From the NCBI RefSeq assembly GCF_900110415.1, contig NZ_FODR01000012.1:1-64000 (forward strand): 64,000 bases of DNA. Direction: 5' to 3'. The translations under genes and the position numbers were made by a program. The DNA is from Mucilaginibacter sp. OK283 (GTDB taxonomy: Bacteria > Bacteroidota > Bacteroidia > Sphingobacteriales > Sphingobacteriaceae). The first letter of the stretch is position 1; each line of letters opens with the position of its first letter. Of this stretch, positions 61,191 through 64,000 are shown piece after piece. The notes beneath the pieces are model-generated. The model made no database searches and was not told where the DNA came from. It saw only the letters and a program-made list of their open reading frames with translations.

Positions 61191-61373
61191 CTGCACTTGT
61201 ATGTTGTCAATACCTTCCAGCCCTGCGTCAAGCTTTCAGGTGTCTTGGCTTTTAGCCGTCTTCTTTGTTTCGCCACCAAAATTGAAGCTGCCTTGACTCT
61301 TGGTTGTTAATGCTAAACCCTTTTTTGCTTCGCCCCCAAACCGCAGCAGTCTTGACTCTTGATTCTTGATTCT
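61164..61373. repeat. Inverted repeat pair, family F3
   Basis: A 24-base word starting AGAGTCAAGAATCAAG (61164-61187) returns inverted at 61350-61373 with one mismatch. A partial copy lies near 61289. The left arm is inside the 3' end of the desaturase gene, up to its stop codon. No gene is seen in the rest of the 264-base gap. Confidence 0.8.
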
Positions 61374-61454
61374 CTTCCTGTTACCCTTTTGTAATTTATT
61401 TATCCCATACTCCTTTGCCGGGCCAAAAATTCTTAATTTCGCACACTGAAAATT

Positions 61455-62486
61455 ATGGGCAAAAAAGGTGTTTTATTAGTCAACTTAGGTACACCAAACA
61501 GCGCGTCGACAGCTGATGTGCGTACCTACCTCAATGAATTTTTAATGGATCCGCGGGTTATTGATATTAACCCTGTGCTGCGTACCTTACTGGTTCGTGG
61601 GATAATTGTTCCGTTCCGAGCGCCAAAATCGGCAAAGTTATACCAGGCTATCTGGAGCGACACTACCGGGTCGCCGCTGATGCACTACAGTATTTTACAA
61701 CAGGAAGCTTTAAAGCAACGCCTGGGCGACGAGTATGTTGTTGAGTTGGCAATGCGCTACCAAAACCCAACTATCGAATCGGCTTTGAACAGGCTGAAGG
61801 ATGCATTGGTTGATGATATCCAGGTGATAGCCCTTTTCCCTCAATATGCGTCGGCCAGTACAGGATCTGTTTATGATAAGGTGATGGAATTGCTGATGCA
61901 GTGGCCAACCAAACCTACCATATCATTTGTAAACTCGTTTCATGACAATGAACTGATGATTGCCACCTTTGCCGAAAACGGCGCCAAATACGAACCCGAA
62001 AAGTTTGACCACGTGCTGTTCAGTTTTCACGGCCTTCCTCAAAGGCAATTGATTAAAGCCGACCATACCCACAAACACTGTCTAAAAGTTGATAAATGCT
62101 GCGAAACAATTACCGATGCCAATAAATTTTGCTATTCGGCCCAATCGTACCATACGGCAAAACTGATTGCCGAAAAACTGAATATTCCCACAGAAAAATA
62201 TACCGTCTGCTTTCAATCGCGCCTGGGTAACGACCCATGGGTACAACCATACACCAGCGAAATTGTAGCCAACCTGGCCAAAGCCGGCAAAAAAAGCCTG
62301 CTGGTGTTTTGCCCAGCCTTTGTGGCCGATTGCCTGGAAACCGTTTATGAAGTAACCACGGAGTATGGCGACGAGTTTAAAGCCCTTGGCGGCGAACGCG
62401 TACAGCTGGTAGAAAGCCTGAACGATTCGCCCACCTGGATTTCGGCGCTGGAAAAGATGGTTAGGGATAACCATATATCGGCGTAG
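61455..62486 (+). CDS. hemH: Ferrochelatase
   Basis: A 343-residue enzyme that inserts Fe2+ into protoporphyrin IX, the last step of heme b synthesis. LLVNLGTPNS opens the fold. The catalytic His192 is in FSFHGLPQRQ, and Glu269 in YTSEI is the second active-site acid. Four cysteines (Cys209, Cys215, Cys216, Cys226) sit in an internal segment after the His, where some bacterial ferrochelatases carry a [2Fe-2S] cluster. It is not linked to other hem genes. The gene converges with the sensor kinase. Confidence 0.95.
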   Translation: MGKKGVLLVNLGTPNSASTADVRTYLNEFLMDPRVIDINPVLRTLLVRGIIVPFRAPKSAKLYQAIWSDTTGSPLMHYSILQQEALKQRLGDEYVVELAMRYQNPTIESALNRLKDALVDDIQVIALFPQYASASTGSVYDKVMELLMQWPTKPTISFVNSFHDNELMIATFAENGAKYEPEKFDHVLFSFHGLPQRQLIKADHTHKHCLKVDKCCETITDANKFCYSAQSYHTAKLIAEKLNIPTEKYTVCFQSRLGNDPWVQPYTSEIVANLAKAGKKSLLVFCPAFVADCLETVYEVTTEYGDEFKALGGERVQLVESLNDSPTWISALEKMVRDNHISA

Positions 62487-62596
62487 CTACTTAAGTAACA
62501 GTTTCTGCAGTACAGCACTTTTTCCGCCGGTTTATAGCTTTTTTAGACTATTGACCCAGGGCTAACGGCACTTAAGGCGGCAGCATACAGGTAAAC

Positions 62597-64000
62597 TTAT
62601 AACGGCTTACCTGTAACTGGTACATATACCGATACCAGCGTGCCTCTCCTTGCCTGTGAATCAAGCTCGACTTTACCCTTCAAAAAATTAATTCGCGACC
62701 GCAGGTTGTTCAGCCCCATCCCACCCTGAGTTTCGGGATTGGCAGTATCAAAGCCCAGGCCGTTATCTTCAATAGTAAGGCTGATATTTGCCTCATCCCT
62801 TATCAACGAAATATCAAGCCGGCTTGCATTGGCGTGCTTCATTACATTGTTCACGCTTTCCTGTAAAACCCGGTACAAAATAATTTCGATGGTATCATCA
62901 AACGGGGCATCAAAGCCTTTGCTGTAAAAATTTATGGCTATGGTATTGTTTTCAATATTCTCAATAAACTGTTTAACAACCTGTGCAAGGCCTGTTTTAT
63001 GAAGCGCCCAGGGCATCATATTGTGCGATATTGTTCGTACTTCCCTAAAGCCATAATCAACCAGGTTTATCGCCTTTTCAAATCGCTTTCGTTGGTCTTC
63101 GCTTACAAAAGGCAGCTCGCCGCCAATAACCGTTAAGTTAATTTTTGCTGCCGACATGGTTTGGCTTACGCTATCGTGCAAATCCTGCGCAATTCGCCTG
63201 CGCTCGCTTTCTTCAGTTTCAATAATAGCCTGCATAGCCGCGTTGCGTTGCTTTAGCTGCGCTTGCTTATAAAAAATAAAAACTATCAAAAGTATCAGCA
63301 ATACAAAAACAATGATGCCTACCATCCAGTAATTGCGTTTGGTTATTTCAAACTGCTGTTTCAGCAGCTGGTCTTCCCGCTGTGTTATTTCGTACCTGGT
63401 TTGTAGTTCATCAATGGTTTTTGAGTTTTTTGTAGTACTTAATGTGGCATGCTTTTTTAAATAAAAAAGCGATTGTTTGTAATTGCCCATTTGCCCATAC
63501 AAATCGGCTATCTCGTTAACAGCACTGTTTTGCATGTCGGTATAATTTATCTGTGTTGCGTATTGCAAACAATTTTGCAAAGCATCCAGCGCCTGAGGAT
63601 ACATCTTTTTGCTTTTATATAACTGGCCCAGGTTAAAATAATTAATGGTAAGCGCAAGGGTATCACTTAATGCTTTTTTAGTTTCTATCGTTTTTAAAAT
63701 ATCGGGCACCTGGATGTTTTTTTGTTTCATGCTCCCCAAAACATCGCCCATAAAACTATGGCTGTAAGCTTCAGAGGTATTTGCCTTCGCTTTTTTTACA
63801 AAATCAATCGAATCGCCGATGTCAAAAGATTGCTTGTAATAATTTAGCGCCTCCTGGTAATTTTGCCTGGCTTCATACAGCCGGCCAAGGCCGCTTAAGG
63901 CAAACATCAGCGTTTGGCGAGTGCCTGTTTTGGGTGCCAGGTCTATCGCCGCGTTGTAAAGACTAATGGCCTTATCGTAATTTTTTTGCCTGGCATACAC
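62597..64000 (-). CDS. TPR-containing sensor histidine kinase (NarL/LiaS-type), partial
   Basis: The 3' part of a kinase gene whose start lies beyond the right edge; the GTG at the edge is not a real start. Visible in order: tetratricopeptide repeats (about 1-210), one transmembrane helix (about 230-250), a coiled linker, a HisKA_3 dimerisation helix with the phospho-acceptor His in IAQDLHDSVSQT, then HATPase_c with the N box (LQESVNNVMKHA) and G boxes (EDNGLGFD, GGMGLNNL). The family pairs with LuxR-type response regulators. None is in the window. Its periplasmic TPR sensor is typical of Bacteroidota. Confidence 0.9.
   Translation of the reverse strand: MYARQKNYDKAISLYNAAIDLAPKTGTRQTLMFALSGLGRLYEARQNYQEALNYYKQSFDIGDSIDFVKKAKANTSEAYSHSFMGDVLGSMKQKNIQVPDILKTIETKKALSDTLALTINYFNLGQLYKSKKMYPQALDALQNCLQYATQINYTDMQNSAVNEIADLYGQMGNYKQSLFYLKKHATLSTTKNSKTIDELQTRYEITQREDQLLKQQFEITKRNYWMVGIIVFVLLILLIVFIFYKQAQLKQRNAAMQAIIETEESERRRIAQDLHDSVSQTMSAAKINLTVIGGELPFVSEDQRKRFEKAINLVDYGFREVRTISHNMMPWALHKTGLAQVVKQFIENIENNTIAINFYSKGFDAPFDDTIEIILYRVLQESVNNVMKHANASRLDISLIRDEANISLTIEDNGLGFDTANPETQGGMGLNNLRSRINFLKGKVELDSQARRGTLVSVYVPVTGKPL

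Overview
The window looks like a chromosomal piece of a soil or plant-associated Bacteroidota, family Sphingobacteriaceae, most like Mucilaginibacter or Pedobacter. This is inferred from gene content, not from a search. The evidence is a SusC/SusD pair, several lipoproteins, GH144, GH43 and sulfatase enzymes, DUF5686, DUF5687 and DUF3494 proteins, and promoters that fit the Bacteroidota consensus TTTG-N19-21-TAnnTTTG rather than -35/-10 boxes. I see no tRNA, rRNA, CRISPR array, insertion sequence or phage gene. The last gene (a sensor kinase) runs off the right edge.

Layout. 0.2-2.6 kb: ahcY and an unrecognised YD-repeat exported protein. 2.7-14.5 kb: an accessory surface and glycan region. 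It holds a six-hairpin glycosidase, an AraC regulator with a DUF3494 (ice-binding-like) lipoprotein and a tandem-OmpA protein, a sulfatase, and a two-domain GH43 protein. 14.5-17 kb: a Crp/Fnr regulator with a palindromic site, a small membrane-protein ORF and a DinB-like protein. 17-20 kb: pyruvate dehydrogenase E2 and E1-alpha. 20.3-26.9 kb: NlpC/P60 and CapA-like proteins, a PyrR-like phosphoribosyltransferase, rlmD, a 35-codon gene missed by length filters, and creD with paired operators. 26.9-29.6 kb: a tight minus-strand run of antitoxin, PIN toxin, pheS, a Rieske-like lipoprotein and a TetR regulator. 29.6-34.6 kb: kbl, a DUF5686 protein and trhO. 34.7-46.4 kb: a polysaccharide utilisation locus (one-protein sensor-regulator, SusC, SusD, LamG lipoprotein, two GH144 enzymes), most likely for beta-1,2-glucan. 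47-52.9 kb: the housekeeping run DUF177, rpmF, plsX, fabH, accB, accC, tatC. 53-62.5 kb: rarA, an ABC exporter pair, a TlpA-like oxidoreductase, an acyl-CoA dehydrogenase, ispH, a CrtW-like desaturase and hemH. 62.6-64 kb: a TPR sensor kinase, partial.

Two themes stand out. First, many gaps carry short stuttering words (7-10 bp units repeated with variants), often as inverted pairs. At least two such families reach into coding sequence: a 7-bp repeat in pheS and the C-terminal codons of the desaturase. Second, several regulatory signals are visible directly: a perfect 13-bp inverted repeat over the promoter of the 35-codon gene, a 22-bp palindrome before the Crp/Fnr gene, two copies of one operator before creD, and a terminator-like hairpin spanning the start codon of the CapA-like gene.
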